From positions 14,653,513-14,717,512 of the forward strand of contig CM057147.1 of NCBI GenBank assembly GCA_029964075.1: a stretch of DNA of 64,000 nt, written 5' to 3'. The notes under the pieces are model-generated. The model was given only the letters and a program-made list of their open reading frames with translations, was not told the origin of the DNA and made no database searches. Source of the DNA: Patiria pectinifera (taxonomy: Eukaryota; Echinodermata; Asteroidea; Valvatida; Asterinidae). A program made the translations under genes and the position numbers. The first letter of the stretch is position 1. Every line of letters begins with the position of its first letter. Of this stretch, positions 10,601 to 21,399 are shown piece after piece.

Positions 10601-13600
10601 AGTGTACAATTCCACATGTGTGATTAGTTTCGCTTCAAAGAGGAGAAACATGCAAATTATGAAACGGATTCATAACAGCCATAGCGAAGCCACGGTGTTC
10701 ACTGGGCCGTTGCAGTGCGCGCGAACCAGCAACCCTGGTTGCACCGAGTTGACCTCCGAATGACGCCACGACTACACCAGCAAATTAACCCTAACTCCCT
10801 AGGCCTTTTTGCTAGGATGTAGCCTCAATCCTGCAAAATCCTCCAATTGGCCTCATGGAAAAATAGCATATACATGTAGCCTCAATCCTGCAAATTCCTC
10901 CATTATTTCTTGAATGGTCCATGGAGGGGTGACCACTGCCTGAATCCTCCAAAATCCTGCGGCAGTGACTGTCAATATGTTGAGGGTTGGCCAGTGACAT
11001 CCTGGAGCAGTACAGAGGATTTCAATCAAGCATAATCCAGGCCTATATTTATGCATGGCTGAGCCAAAACAACAGAGGTCCAGCCCAAGACCTTGACAAA
11101 GTGCATCCTACGAAATCAGTAACACACTTTTGCCATGTAACTTCCTCAATCCTCCAAATTCCTCCACTTTGGCAAAGAGGATTCTGAAGGATTCAGGATG
11201 GTTAGGGTAGTGTCATATTCCCACACATGTTGTATATCCTTATGTGGTTTTGAATTTGGGATAAGTCCATTGGCGTACAAGGCATAAGAGCTGTGATGTA
11301 AACAAAAGGAAGTATGATAGCACAGGAAATGATGCTGATGATGATTAATATAAACAGTACGCACATGATTCTAGTTATGATGATGTCATGCAGGATAAAC
11401 TCAGTAGTTGTCATGCAGGATAAACTCAGTAGTTGTCATGCAGGATAAACTCAGTAGTTGTTATGATTATATACTAGGTAAACAAAATACAACCATTTTG
11501 CACAGTCACTGGAAGAGGACGGGACGGGACTGAACTCGCTTACTAAACTTTGATTTCATTTCTGATTGTTGTTTGTAGTTGAAATGTTTGACTTCATCGA
11601 GACTCCAACTTACTTCTTCATGGTATTCGAACTGTGAGTACATGAACTTAATCTTTATATTCTTTAATAAAAATATTTTATAGTGATTGAAATGGAACTT
11701 GACTGGCACAGAATGTGTCTTTAATAGTTTATATTTGGGAATGAGTAAAAATAATTTCAAAGGCTGTGTAGCATATATAAGATAACCCCGATAAGCCCAC
11801 TTATATGTACTGCTATTTCAACTTACATCCTTTGCCTGCGGCGTTTTCAAGTGAATGCATTTGGTGAACTACAGAATAGGGCCTATGTGCTTTCAAAATC
11901 TTATTTTGAGAATTTCAATTTGCGTTTTCATTAATTTTTGTCAGGTGTCCCGAGGGTGAGCTGTTTGACTATCTCACCAAATTCGTCACGCTGTCTGAAA
12001 AGAAAACTAGGTAAGAAATTAGTGATTTTTATGGCAAAAGTTTGTGTTGTTTATATGTTTAGGCTAGCTTGCACACTGTGAATTTTAAGATAATTTCTGT
12101 TTACGCATTTGACTGAACATCTGACTGGAAGTCCAGAGCAAGACCAGTGTGGAAGGTAGCTTCCTGCTTTGATGAATCTTGGCTACCTGGCAAAAAATCC
12201 TGGCTACCTGGCAAATTGTTCTCACACCTTCCCCCACGCCCACCCACCCCCAATTTATATTGGTCTGCCGATGCCTCCTGAACATGGGCGTCGCGAGGGG
12301 GCAAGGGGGCGCTTGCCTCCATCCCCCCCTCCCATCCCCTCCCCGGACAAGCAGAAAAAAAAGGGAAAAAAAGAGAAGAAAAAAGGGGGAAAAAGAAAAG
12401 GAGGCACAAAATCATACTGTTGTTAACTTAATGGGTTGGGGGAGGGGAAAAATGTTCCTGCCCACCCTCGAAAAAATGATCAGTCGGGAAAATGCTGGAA
12501 AATATAGGGATTGTTGGGAAAAATGTGCTTTTCTCCCTCTAGAAAAAATCCTGGCGGTGCCCATGCCCCTGAACTTACATGTAATTGCCCATAAATTGGT
12601 ACTGCATGCAGCAACACTCACCCTAACTTGTATTAGTCAGAAAAGGAAAGGAGTAGGTGGTTTTTGGGGTACATGTAGCAACAAATGAGATCTCAGAACT
12701 TCAGACAATCTTGCCTGTCCTCATTCAGTAAGATAATGGGAGGATGTAAATTTCAACAGACAGTGACTTGAGGTTTATTCTGAGGTTTATTCTGAGGTTT
12801 GTTCTAAGGTCTTATAAGGTACCGGTACCTCAGGGTTCAACTTAGAGTCTACTGCTTGTTTGAGTTTGCGGTCTTCCCTAAAGTCTCCAGCCAACTTCCT
12901 ATGGAGTCTGTGTTTATTTGTTAGCATTGTATCAAACAAACTTTTTTGTTTCATTTGCCATTGTCAGGAATATCATGAGACAGATTCTAGTTGCTATACA
13001 ATTCATCCATGACCATGGCATAGTCCACAGAGATATCAAGGTAAACTTTTTAAAAGACTAATTTGGCAACAGCCATTTTCTGAAATGGAACCAGCCTCGC
13101 GCGAGTCGCGCTCAGGTAACGCATGCTCTCTGGGCTCGATCCATTGACCAACTACCGAAATGCGCACGCGCCTTGTCTCATAGAACGCGTGCCTTGTCTT
13201 TAAGAACGTTCGCAGCATGCACACGGACGTGGTTCCACCTCAAACACGGCTTCTAATTTTGTTCGTCAAATTTGTCTATAGTCTCAAAAAGTTTCATTGA
13301 GGCGTCCTCGTTAGATCCAAGTAGCGCACGTCATTTGAATTGAGTGGCTCGTGTAAGCACTGAATGTGTATAGATATATTGATAGCATCCATGATCGTTA
13401 AGTTAAACTTACCCTGCCAGACGCAACACGCACAGTGCATCAGGTGGAAAAGTCTGGTGCACTTTGGTGCATTCAGCTACCAACACCAGTGCATAAACGG
13501 CCGCTTCTGAGACAATGAGAGCTAGTCCCATAGAACAATGCCACAGTTGTATCCTGCTGCGTGCGGTGACCACGGACTCTGAGGCAGTGTGGCCTTGAGA

Positions 13601-16600
13601 CTTTTGACCTGATGGATCTTGCTGCACTGGGCAGGCTTGTCACTTAGACAAGTGTTGCATGTTGCTGTGTTTGGCAGGGTTTCGAGCCAAAATACCCTGG
13701 AGGGTTAGGGTTCATTTTAAGCAGTTTAAAACAGCATTTTGCAGTGATTTAAGTTTTTTTTAGGTATATTAATTATAGCTGGAGTTAACATAGTGGCTTT
13801 GTGTGCTTATGTTCATCTTGTCCATAATTTTATACCTTTCAACACAGTGCTGAATTTCCCTTTTCAATTTTCTTAATTGTTCATCATTTCCAACAAAAGT
13901 GCATAAGGTTTTGACTGTGGATTTCTTTGTTTTGATTTTGAAAATACAATGTGGATTGGCACCTTAAATGCTTAATGTATTTCTATGTTTTTATGTTTCA
14001 CAGCCAGAGAACATTTTACTGAAGGAAAATCTGATAGTGAAGATATCAGACTTTGGCATGGCTGCCGTCATCAATGAAAAGAAACCACTGACAGGTACAC
14101 ACCCCTAACAGTCCTGAATCCTCCAATTTCAATACGATTTTGCACACCCCCTAGAGGGAGTTAGGGTTAAGAAATCATCTCCCAAAGTTTAAATGTTCTG
14201 AAACATCTCTTCAAGTATTCAGTTCAAGAGATATTTATCACTGCACATTGTGAATGTCATTTCACACATAGTAGGGGTTTTCAAGTCCAGAATTTTTCAC
14301 AAGTCTTGCTCTCCCCGTCGCCACTTAGTCAAGTCAACCACAAGTCAATCTCAAGTCCAGTAACAAATGGAAATGCAATTACATGTATCATCTCCCAAAA
14401 CAAACCACCTTCTGAATTCTTTGGGATTTGTTTTCAAGTTTTGAATCTTCCTACATCACCTGTTTTCGTACACAGTTCCGTTTAAAGGGTCCATGACACG
14501 AAGTTTACACTGGGACTTATTTTGCACAAATTTCATTCCTCCGAAAAGTTTGAAAACCATCTGACATCTCTTTTTGGTTAAGCATTAAGTCAACATTATT
14601 TAAATATCTAAAATATTCCATGCTTAGGGCATCAAAAATTCTGATGCCGGAGCAGCTGTAACACTGATATTTCTGCTTAAAATGACATCCCAGTGTTGCA
14701 CATGGAAATATAGAAATCGCATCAGCATAAAAAACTAAAAAGGCTACAAAACACCCTTGAAAATGATAAAAATGCAGATTCAAAGTAAACATACATGGGA
14801 TATTAAGGTGCATTTATCCTAACCCTCCAGGGTATTTTGGCCAGAAACCCTGCAAAAAGCAGCAACATGCAACACTTGATCCATCAGGTCAAAAGTCTCA
14901 AGGCCAAATTAAACTGCCTCAGAGTCCGTGGTCACTGGACGCAGCAGGATACAACTGTGGCATTGTTTTATTGGACTAGCTCTCATTGTCTCAGAAGCGG
15001 CCGTTTATGCACTGGTGTTGGAAGCTGAATGCTACGGTGCACCATGCTGCATCTGGCAGGGTTTATGGGTTTAAAGGATTGCAAAATAAGAAAATTCTGT
15101 ACATGGGTCCTTTAAATCTGATGGATAAATGTAAAATAAATTGCAGCTTTTGAATTGTACAAACCCTGAATTTTTTTAATAATTTGGATTTGTTTATGTT
15201 CTTCATTCAATTGTCCAGAGTTATGTGGTACTCCTGGCTACATGGCACCCGAAACGTTAAAGTGCAGTATGAACCTAGACTGTGTCAAAGGTTACGGGAA
15301 GGAGATTGACCTCTGGGCCTGTGGGGTCATCATGTACACACTGTGAGTGCTGTCATTGTTAACGCTATTTATTTCTGGTATCGAAAACAAAGCATTTTAA
15401 ACAAAGAGACAGCTGCAGTGATGACAATGAACAAATGGTCACCAAAAATAAAAATTATCTGTGGGAGAATCCATAGCATGAGGTAGCAAAAAAACCCTGA
15501 TCCCCATGATGAGTTTGGTGGGATTTGAACCCGGGTCACAGAGAAGGAAGGCAAGGACCGTCGACCCTAGCCTGACCGAGTTTGAATTTGGTGCAAAATT
15601 CAAAATTTTTCTCATATTTAACGTTCCTACCTAAATCATAAGAAACCGTTGCAATTCTATAACAATTCATACAGGCAAGTATATGTGTGTGTCTATTTGA
15701 CATACAGTTCACATGATACTTTCTATGAAGTTGGAGACAATACATTTCAATAGTCCCAAGACCTAATGACGACACACTTTGTTTACATGTACACTTTCCA
15801 GTGAGATCCAACAAATTGTGCTGTCATTAGATCTTAGGTCTATTAAAATACTAGTTGCTTGAGAAGGCAACTTCTATATGCAGGCAAGCAAATTTTCCTC
15901 GGATCTGCTGATTTCCTCGTTTTTTTACTTCTCATGAATGCCATTACAAATTGAAAAATACTGTACAAAGTCTTGTGTGGTTTGGAGTTTCCTCGTTTTT
16001 TATTCTAAATTCCCAGTTGCATGCCTGTATTTAGCCCTTTGTATTGTCAAGAACAGTTCATATTATGAACATGTACATCCTACCCTTTTTTGTAATTTCA
16101 AGAGTTGTTTTCGGAGACTCAACACCTGAGGGTTCTTGACAAACAAGGTGGCATATTCTTGCCCCTGGCATAGCGGAATCGTATTTCTCCTAACATTTTC
16201 ATGTCCAGATTGCCTAACTTAGTAGAAAAACTTTTATGTAAATTAATCCATAAACAGAATAAAAAAAATATGGTCCAATGGTTACGGTGTTCAATGGTTA
16301 CGGTGTTCGACTCGTGTGCCGTGGTACACGGGTTCGAATCCTGACCGTGGGAACATGGTGCTTGTGCTCTTGAGCAAGGCACTTTTAATACCATTATTGC
16401 TTCGTCCTTCGGGTGGGACGTAAAGCCGTAGGTCCCGTGTGTTGTGTAATGCACGTTAAAGAACCCAGTAACACTTGTCGCTAAGAGGAGGGGTTTGCCC
16501 CGGTGTTTCTGGCAGTGGCAGCAATTATGCGCCGCAGCACCTAGCAAAAAGGTGCTTCATAATGGGTCTCATATGTTCATATACTTCATTTACCTGGCTT

Positions 16601-19600
16601 TGGTTGCATTCTCCCCCAGCGCTTTGAATCCTCTGGCAAAAAGCGCTATATAAATACAGGTATTATTATTATTATTATTAAATACAAATGAATCCCTGCT
16701 GTGTTTTTCATCCGCAGTCTAGTTGGATGTCCACCGTTCTGGCATCGACGTCAAGTAATCATGCTGCGGTCCATCATGGAGGGGCGGTACTCATTTGGCA
16801 GCCCAGAGTGGGAGGACGTCAGTGAAACAGCGAAAGACTTCGTAAGACCCCCCTCCCCCAGTCAATCTTAATGGGATTTGGCAATGACGGTGAACTGTAA
16901 TTCATAAATACCTAAGACAGTTTACGCATTCCTATTGGTCGAGAGCCCATCACGTGGCCGGCCTTAAATGGATGATAAAGACATGGCTAGCTGGTCTTAA
17001 ACACTTTTCCAGTGTCACAATAAAATGTGGACTCCTAAAAATCCAGTGCCTCTTATCGTTTCATTGGTTGAACGTTCACAATCCTCACGTAGGCATGCGC
17101 AACACTACCAGGGAGTCAGAATTGTATAGCTCTAAATTCAAAACGCAACGCGCCAGGTGCGTTCTGCGCAACATCGCGCAGAACATGATACGCGCGCGTC
17201 AATCTCCATAAAAGGGTTGTTTACATCTTACTCGCCAGCTGAACACTCCATTATTTTGCAAGAGGGATGTTTCAAAAAGCATAAAGTGAATTTGTTGAAC
17301 AAAATCGGGATGTTTTGAACGAATTATATGATTTTTTTTTACCGAAAAGGTATTTATGAATGGGAATAAATATGTGCTCCGTCGGTATTTATCACTCTGT
17401 TTAAGACCACTTAGAGTCTGGGTGCTGATAATTACCCTCGCCTCTGGCTCGAGTAATTATCAGCACCCAGACTCTAAGTGGTCTTAAACTGAGTGATAAA
17501 AACCTCTGGAGCACACATTTATTCCATAGTCATAACTCTTAAGGCCGTGTCCGAAAACACTTGGCTTCAGCAGGGAATAACACCCACGCCTATGGAAGCC
17601 ACTGGCTAGCGGCTGCAGCGGCGTGTGTTATACCAGCTGTAGCGAAGTGCTTTAACCCAAACTCCCCAGCCTAATTTACTAGGAACCATACCCATTCTGG
17701 CAAATTCCAACATGGGAAATTGTACACACACACACTGTTGGACTTAGTTTCTGGAGGTATGCCAACCCCAGTGTTAAAAAACCATCAGTTTAGGGGTACT
17801 GTACCTATCCCAACAGATTTAAACAAGACCTGGGGCCAATTTCACGGCGCTGATAAGCACAAAAATTTGCTTAACACAAAAATAGGTTGTCTTATAAAAG
17901 TAGGTTACCAGCCAAAACTCCATGTGATTTTCATGCTAAGCAAATAACAGCTGAATACTAATCACGAACAATATACATGACGTGAAGTTTTGGCTGGCTA
18001 ACTTACTTTTATAAGCCAGGCTATTTTTGTGCTAAGCAAATTGTTGTGCTGTTGAACTTTGATGGGTTGAGTTCGGTTAGGGTTAATGGCCTTAATTAAG
18101 ACTTTTACAATTCTTGTTAGGACTCTTTCTATGCTTTTTTTATTATTAAACATAAAAACACCCTTGAGTAGAGGTCACAGAGTGGTGCCTCAACTATTCC
18201 AGCATGGTCAACATTGCCCTCGTGGTCTGGAGCATTGAATTCGTGGTCTTCGGGTAATTCTGCAGGTTGTGGGTTCGAGTCCAGCCTGGGGTTGTAGTGC
18301 GTGTGTCCTCGGGCAAGGCACTTTGTCACTCATTGTTTCTCCCCACTCAGGGGTAGATGGGTGCCTGTGAGGGTAGAGATGGTTATTGTGGTTGATTTAG
18401 CTGCTTTGCGCCAAAATGGCAGCATCGAGCTGTATACTCTCCAGGGAGCTGAGATGGTATTTGGAATGTTTCATTGGCCCAATGAGCAGGGTAATAATTA
18501 TGTAGCGGCTTGAGCACCAATCGATGGATACATGTACAAACGCTTTATTAATATGCATTACAGGCATGCAACTTTTCCTCGGATCCGCTGATTTCCTTGT
18601 TTTTAAGTTTTCATGAATGCCATTTCAAATTGAAAAACACTGTACAAAGTCTTGCGTGGTTTGGAATTTCCTTGGGTTTTTCTAAATTCCAAGTTGCATG
18701 CCTAGCATGTAAATATGAGGACAGACAATACCCATTAGGCCAAAAAAAAAAAGTCTCCGGTTTCTGGTTTCTTCATGAATGCAAATACATATTGAAAAAC
18801 ACTGTACAAAGTCTTGCGTGGTTTGGAATTTCCTTGTTTTTTCTAAATTCCAAGTTGCATGCCTAGCATGTAAATATGAGGACAGACAATACCCATTAGG
18901 CCAAAAAAACAAAAAGTCTCCGGTTTCTGGTATGGAGCTTGCCCAAAAAGTGGTGCGGCGACGCGGCTTTTTTTTTTTTTTTACCTGTTTTTTTTGCTTC
19001 AAATGTCGGCTGATGACTGCAAATGGTGCCCGACTAAACTTAGTGCAAATATTATGTGAGACCAGAGAGGCCACATAAAGCTTATTCTCGATCATAACCC
19101 CATCTAAAAACACGTTAAAATTGTGCAGCAGCAGGATTCCAGTCAAACCAGTGAGTTTGGCCGTTTTGTGACATCATCTTTCATTGAAAAAAAAACTTTT
19201 TCATTTTGCCGACGCGCATGGTTACGGCGACGCGCGCACATACCAGAAACCGGAGACTTTTTTTTTTTGGCCTAAGGACAATTTGCAGCAGTACTCCGAA
19301 TCGATCTGAGTGCCACATTGGTCCATTTTGCCAACAAATTCTTAAGTTACGGTAAATTTGCAGAACATTATACCCTTTTTTTATTTCTAGATAAGAAACC
19401 TTCTAGTTGTCGATCCCTCCGAGAGGTTGACGGCAAAAGAGGCCCTGCAGCTTCAATTCTTTCAAATCTCGGACTCGCCCAAAACTGTGTTCACGCCGCG
19501 GAAGAAGTTCAGGGTAAGATTTTCTACCATTCTTTAAAAAAAGTTGTTTATTTAATGAGCACGGTGGTTTGATCAGCTTGTAGTTTTCTTCTTCAGAGTT

Positions 19601-21209
19601 TATTAGAGATTCTGATTGGTGTAGAGGGATGTAAACTAACTGCATAGTACAAACCACTTTCATCGGGAAAAGTTTGCCATTATTGACGTGGGGCATGGGG
19701 GTACACTTGTAGGGACATGATTGATGTTAGAGATGACATTGTTCAATGTGGAATTTTTAATGACGCTGATGTCTCCAAAATAATTAATGACATGTGTGAC
19801 AATGGACTTATTTTTTTTCCCATCTGTAATCTTTGTATGTCTTTCTTTTTTTTAATAATGTTTATTTACTTATCTCTGTTTTGTATTTTGTGCCAAGATT
19901 TTTTTGTGCGAGTAAACATGTATTTGTTTAGGGTTTTTCTTCTCAAAAAGTTTTAAAAATAATTTTGAAAAGATGACACTTGACGATTTGTGACTGCAAC
20001 ATTCAAGTCATGAGACCAGGGAAAATAGCCTCACAGCTTTTGAGACTTTACTTGCAGTGATAGTTCCTCCTTTTTGTGGTCTGACTGATTAAGTTCTCAA
20101 CTTTGTATTGGTGTGGAGTGCAGTGTGTTAGAATAATTGACATCGTGTTGAGACTTTATCAGGGAGAAAAGCTGTCATGATGCGCTGGCTTATAATTCTT
20201 TCACTCAGAAACAGAATCAAAGAACAGCCAGTGTGTCTTAATTGGTCTCTATGAATTTTGACATGGGTGAAATATTTACACAAGGATAGAGTCTGTGTTC
20301 TCCACATGTTTTACGTATGAGAGGTCAGTCAAACCACAGAGAAGATAAAATCTGATTTTGGTAGCTATGAAACGTGGCAACCAGTACAATTTCAAAAGCT
20401 TGGGCTCTGCCTCTTCTTATTTTTGGCTGCAACTTTTCCTCGGATCCGCTGATTTCCTTCATTTTTTACTTCTCACAAAGTCTTGTGTGGTTTGGCATTT
20501 CCTCGTTTTTTCCTAAATGCCCAGTTGCATGCCTGATTTGCATGTAAGAGATTTAAGATCCCAAGCCTTAATTGGGACTATCCCTAACCCCTACCGGTAG
20601 TAGTTCCTCAGGACTACCCTGCTAAATCCAACCGAGTCCAACCGGAGTTTCCTGCTCAATCCACTGTGCCTTATTTTCAGTTGTCTGCTGAATCCAACGG
20701 AGTCCAACACGGCGTTATAATGTGGTTCAGTTGCCTGCTGAATCCAACATTTTGCATGAGGAATGTACACAAGGGGTTTACTGCTCAATCCAACAGGCTG
20801 CATCGAGTATGTATGACATAGTTGCATCCCGTTGGATTCAGCAGGGTTAAGGTTAGGAAGACTTGCGATAATATTGGTCTGGTCTCCCATCTTCTTTTTC
20901 CCATAGGCTGCTGTCCTGGCTGTGTCCGTCATCTGCAGCCTGTCCCGCAAAAGCCTCCAACGTTCCATCCCAATCAGCCGAGCCCGGAAGAACCCTTACA
21001 AGGTCAAAGCCATTCGTAAGGTCATCGACACCTGCGCATTCGGCATGTACGGCCACTGGGTGAAGAAAGGCGAGGTGCAGAACCGGGCCGCGCTCTTCGA
21101 ACACTTGCCAAAGACGGACCTGAAAACCATGAAGGAGAACAATAAGGGCTCCCCCAACATTAGCCCCTCCCCCTCCTTCGTTGGGACGGGAGTGACGTTT
21201 GGATTATGA
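7675..21209 (+). CDS. PHKG: Phosphorylase b kinase gamma catalytic subunit, 10 coding exons, complete
   Basis: Ser/Thr kinase that phosphorylates glycogen phosphorylase as the catalytic subunit of the Ca2+-regulated phosphorylase kinase complex in the cytosol. Exons: 7675-7769, 9310-9479, 11579-11633, 11945-12010, 12968-13040, 14004-14094, 15219-15342, 16718-16841, 19391-19513, 20907-21209. All junctions are GT-AG and in phase, giving 407 residues (vertebrate homologues about 387-406). Visible motifs: Gly loop GRGVSS (31-36), ATP lysine K53 in YAVKII, HRDIKPEN with D151, DFG (169-171), [10 protein letters not shown] (186-195) and PPFWHRRQ. Glu184 before CGTP matches the family's acidic substitute for activation-loop phosphorylation. 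Exon 10 encodes the C-terminal region with YGHWVKKG and QNRAALFE, the calmodulin-binding part in this family. PHKG1 and PHKG2 cannot be told apart here. The start is the first in-frame ATG; a second ATG lies two codons later. Confidence 0.95.
7968..8034. repeat. Short tandem repeat, about 17-bp unit, in PHKG intron 1
   Basis: Three to four copies of a unit like ATGATCAGTCACATGAT. It is a local minisatellite with no apparent function. Confidence 0.75.
8300..8551 (+). mobile_element. MITE-like repeat with CTGCTGAATCCAAC words, copy 1
   Basis: It shares about 250 bp with 20581-20850 in the same order. It contains repeated CTGCTGAATCCA words and ends in an inverted form (TTGGATTCAGCAGG), so the two ends are roughly inverted. 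It lies in PHKG intron 1. In the second copy TTAA follows the right terminus, as in piggyBac-type elements, but the assignment is weak. Confidence 0.7.
9700..10072. mobile_element. TIR element with AAGGCCTTTTCACACTA ends, PHKG intron 2
   Basis: Perfect 17-bp terminal inverted repeats AAGGCCTTTTCACACTA (9700-9716 and 10056-10072). The interior is full of facing CAACCC and GGGTTG words, so it can fold strongly. It is about 370 bp and non-coding. Termini of this type are common on hAT-like MITEs, but I could not identify a clear 8-bp target duplication. Confidence 0.82.
10789..11207 (+). mobile_element. piggyBac-like MITE, copy 1 (PHKG intron 2)
   Basis: It begins CCCTAACTCCCTAGG right after TTAA (10785-10788) and ends GGTTAGGG; the right TTAA has decayed to TAGT. 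Four copies in the window (also 23540, 32782 and 63382) share the left TTAA, and copies 2 and 3 keep TTAA on both sides. CCCT termini with TTAA duplications are the piggyBac signature. It is non-coding, about 420 bp, with internal repeats of CCTCAATCCTGCAAA. Confidence 0.85.
11387..11462. repeat. Tandem repeat, 25-bp unit, three copies, PHKG intron 2
   Basis: The unit GTCATGCAGGATAAACTCAG plus TAGTT is repeated three times with almost no change. It ends about 115 bp upstream of exon 3. Confidence 0.88.
12281..12571. mobile_element. hAT-like degenerate TIR element, PHKG intron 4
   Basis: The left end ATGGGCGTCGCGAGG and the right end (reverse complement GCATGGGCACCGCCAGG) are imperfect inverted repeats. 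CCTGAAC occurs directly outside both ends, a possible 7-8 bp duplication. The interior is a long purine run (A/G) near 12355-12410, and the long ORFs there reflect that composition and are not genes. Confidence 0.6.
13412..13710 (+). repeat. Left arm of an inverted repeat pair around PHKG exon 6
   Basis: About 300 bp running from CCCTGCCAGACGC to GGAGGGTTAGGG. It matches 14819-15061 in reverse orientation, sharing the blocks GGCCTTGAGACTTTTGACCT and AAACGGCCGCTTCTGAGACA. The ends resemble TTAA/CCCT-type MITE termini, so the pair is probably two opposed copies of one MITE. Confidence 0.85.
14104..14170. mobile_element. Possible short remnant with CCCTAAC ends, PHKG intron 6
   Basis: CCCTAAC at the left and GTTAGGG followed by TTAA at the right enclose about 60 bp containing TGAATCCTCCAA, a word typical of the piggyBac-like MITE described at 10789. 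It starts only 10 bp after the exon 6 donor. It is probably a deletion derivative. Confidence 0.45.
14819..15061 (-). repeat. Right arm of the inverted repeat pair around PHKG exon 6
   Basis: Reverse-complement copy of 13412-13710, somewhat shorter because of internal deletions. It lies in intron 6, about 160 bp before exon 7. The two arms enclose exon 6 (14004-14094) only. Confidence 0.85.
15507..15582 (-). mobile_element. tRNA-like SINE head, minus strand
   Basis: Read on the minus strand it has a B box GGTTCAAATCC within GGGTTCAAATCCCACC, and an A-box-like segment about 45 bases upstream (GGCTAGGGTCGAC). The acceptor-stem pairing is poor, so it is a SINE head or tRNA relic in PHKG intron 7. 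Confidence 0.45.
15881..16027 (+). mobile_element. Short MITE with GTTGCATGCCTG ends, copy 1
   Basis: About 145 bp: left end CAGGCAAGCAAATTTTCC, right end CCCAGTTGCATGCCTG, an imperfect TIR pair. The interior has CTGATTTCCTCG and ACTGTACAAAGTCTTG. Other copies are at 18561, 20425 and 26240 (inverted). CAGG termini and the size suit a hAT-type MITE, but no clear 8-bp duplication is preserved. Confidence 0.8.
16271..16680 (+). mobile_element. tRNA-derived SINE with ATT-repeat tail, full length
   Basis: The tRNA-like head carries a B box GGTTCGAATCC (16331-16341); the A-box segment GGTTACGGTGTTC is duplicated in tandem. The body contains GAGCAAGGCACTT, CACGTTAAAGAACCCAG and AAAGCGCTATATAAATAC and ends in (ATT)n. 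This body type is widespread in marine invertebrate genomes. It sits in PHKG intron 7, 37 bp before exon 8, so the ATT tail adjoins that splice acceptor. Confidence 0.88.
16900..17525 (+). mobile_element. Composite element: ATTGG/CACGTG body plus long terminal palindrome, copy A
   Basis: The body (16900-17362) opens with ATTCATAAATACCT and closes with its inverse AGGTATTTATGAAT. Near the head are CCTATTGGTCGAG and ATCACGTGG. It is followed at 17363-17525 by an almost perfect palindrome with about 75-bp arms (outer ends GGAATAAAT and ATTTATTCC) capped by a short GC-rich loop. Copies B (30646-31237, minus) and C (49026-49679) keep the same order. It is non-coding, lies in PHKG intron 8, and the family is not recognised. 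Confidence 0.88.
17832..18050. mobile_element. Degenerate TIR repeat of the GGGCCAATTTCA class
   Basis: It starts with GGGGCCAATTTCACGGCGCT and has an inverted interior: AAAACTCCATGTGATTTTCATG versus a facing GACGTGAAGTTTTGGCTGG, plus TGCTAAGCAAAT words. It is related to the elements at 49943 and 51229. The right terminus is decayed. Confidence 0.6.
18200..18365 (+). mobile_element. tRNA-derived SINE fragment
   Basis: It has a B box GGTTCGAGTCC (18272-18282) and the downstream SINE word GGGCAAGGCACTTTGT. The upstream head is degenerate and no ATT tail is present. It lies in PHKG intron 8. Confidence 0.6.
18561..18864 (+). mobile_element. MITE (GTTGCATGCCTG type), copy 2, with partial tandem duplication
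   Basis: The full copy at 18561-18703 has TIRs CAGGCATGCAACTT and AAGTTGCATGCCT. Its right part plus the flank TAGCATGTAAATATGAGGAC are repeated at 18776-18900, so about 160 bp is tandemly duplicated. The duplicated flank includes the left end of another element (TTAGGCC plus an A run). Confidence 0.82.
18896..19275. mobile_element. TIR element, TTAGGCC-(A)n-GTCTCCGGTTTCTGG ends, copy 1
   Basis: The left end TTAGGCCAAAAAA then GTCTCCGGTTTCTGG faces CCAGAAACCGGAGAC then a T run and GGCCTAA. An A tract inside both TIRs is unusual. The interior has GGCGACGCGG and a facing GGCGACGCGCGC. An extra left end at about 18736-18770 results from the tandem duplication. It is non-coding. A related element is at 22564-22947. 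Confidence 0.8.
19514..20420. other. PHKG intron 9, left part, no recognised element
   Basis: AT-rich intronic sequence with a T-rich ORF at about 19717-19956 that is low-complexity and unlikely to be coding. No TIR, SINE or tandem array is visible. Confidence 0.5.
20425..20535 (+). mobile_element. MITE (GTTGCATGCCTG type), copy 4, internally deleted
   Basis: It shares TGCAACTTTTCCTCGGATCC and the right end CCAGTTGCATGCCTG with the copy at 18561, but lacks the central ATTGAAAAA segment. It lies in PHKG intron 9. Confidence 0.78.
20581..20850 (+). mobile_element. MITE-like repeat with CTGCTGAATCCAAC words, copy 2
   Basis: Same layout as 8300-8551. The inner termini CCCTGCTAAATCCAAC and GTTGGATTCAGCAGGG are inverted, and TTAA follows the right one. 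It ends 57 bp upstream of the PHKG exon 10 boundary (20907). Confidence 0.72.
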
Positions 21210-21359
21210 CTCCCCAAGATTAGCGAGATTTCTTTTAATTTATTAAACGATGGATGCTATGAGCTTCTAGTGCATATGACTCAATTGATCCAAGGAATGC
21301 TGTTCAAAGTTTGCAATTCAGATTATACCGTGTGCACCTCCCAGTTTGACTGCCGTGCC

Positions 21360-21365
21360 AATAAA
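21360..21365 (+). promoter_or_regulatory. Candidate polyadenylation signal of PHKG
   Basis: AATAAA 151 bp after the PHKG stop codon, the first canonical hexamer downstream. It is immediately followed by retrotransposon-derived sequence, so the 3' UTR may end here. Confidence 0.5.
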
Positions 21366-21399
21366 CAACGTCTGTTGTAAGCCTATTTACCAAGATCAC

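Noticed and set aside
12101..12688. Open frames of 104 and 169 codons in PHKG intron 4
   Set aside because: They overlap a purine-rich tract inside a degenerate TIR element. The protein is Lys/Gly/Pro low-complexity on one strand and Phe/Leu-rich on the other, as composition alone predicts.
16119..16547. 142-codon minus-strand frame
   Set aside because: It is the antisense of a tRNA-derived SINE body; such frames occur in many copies of this SINE type.
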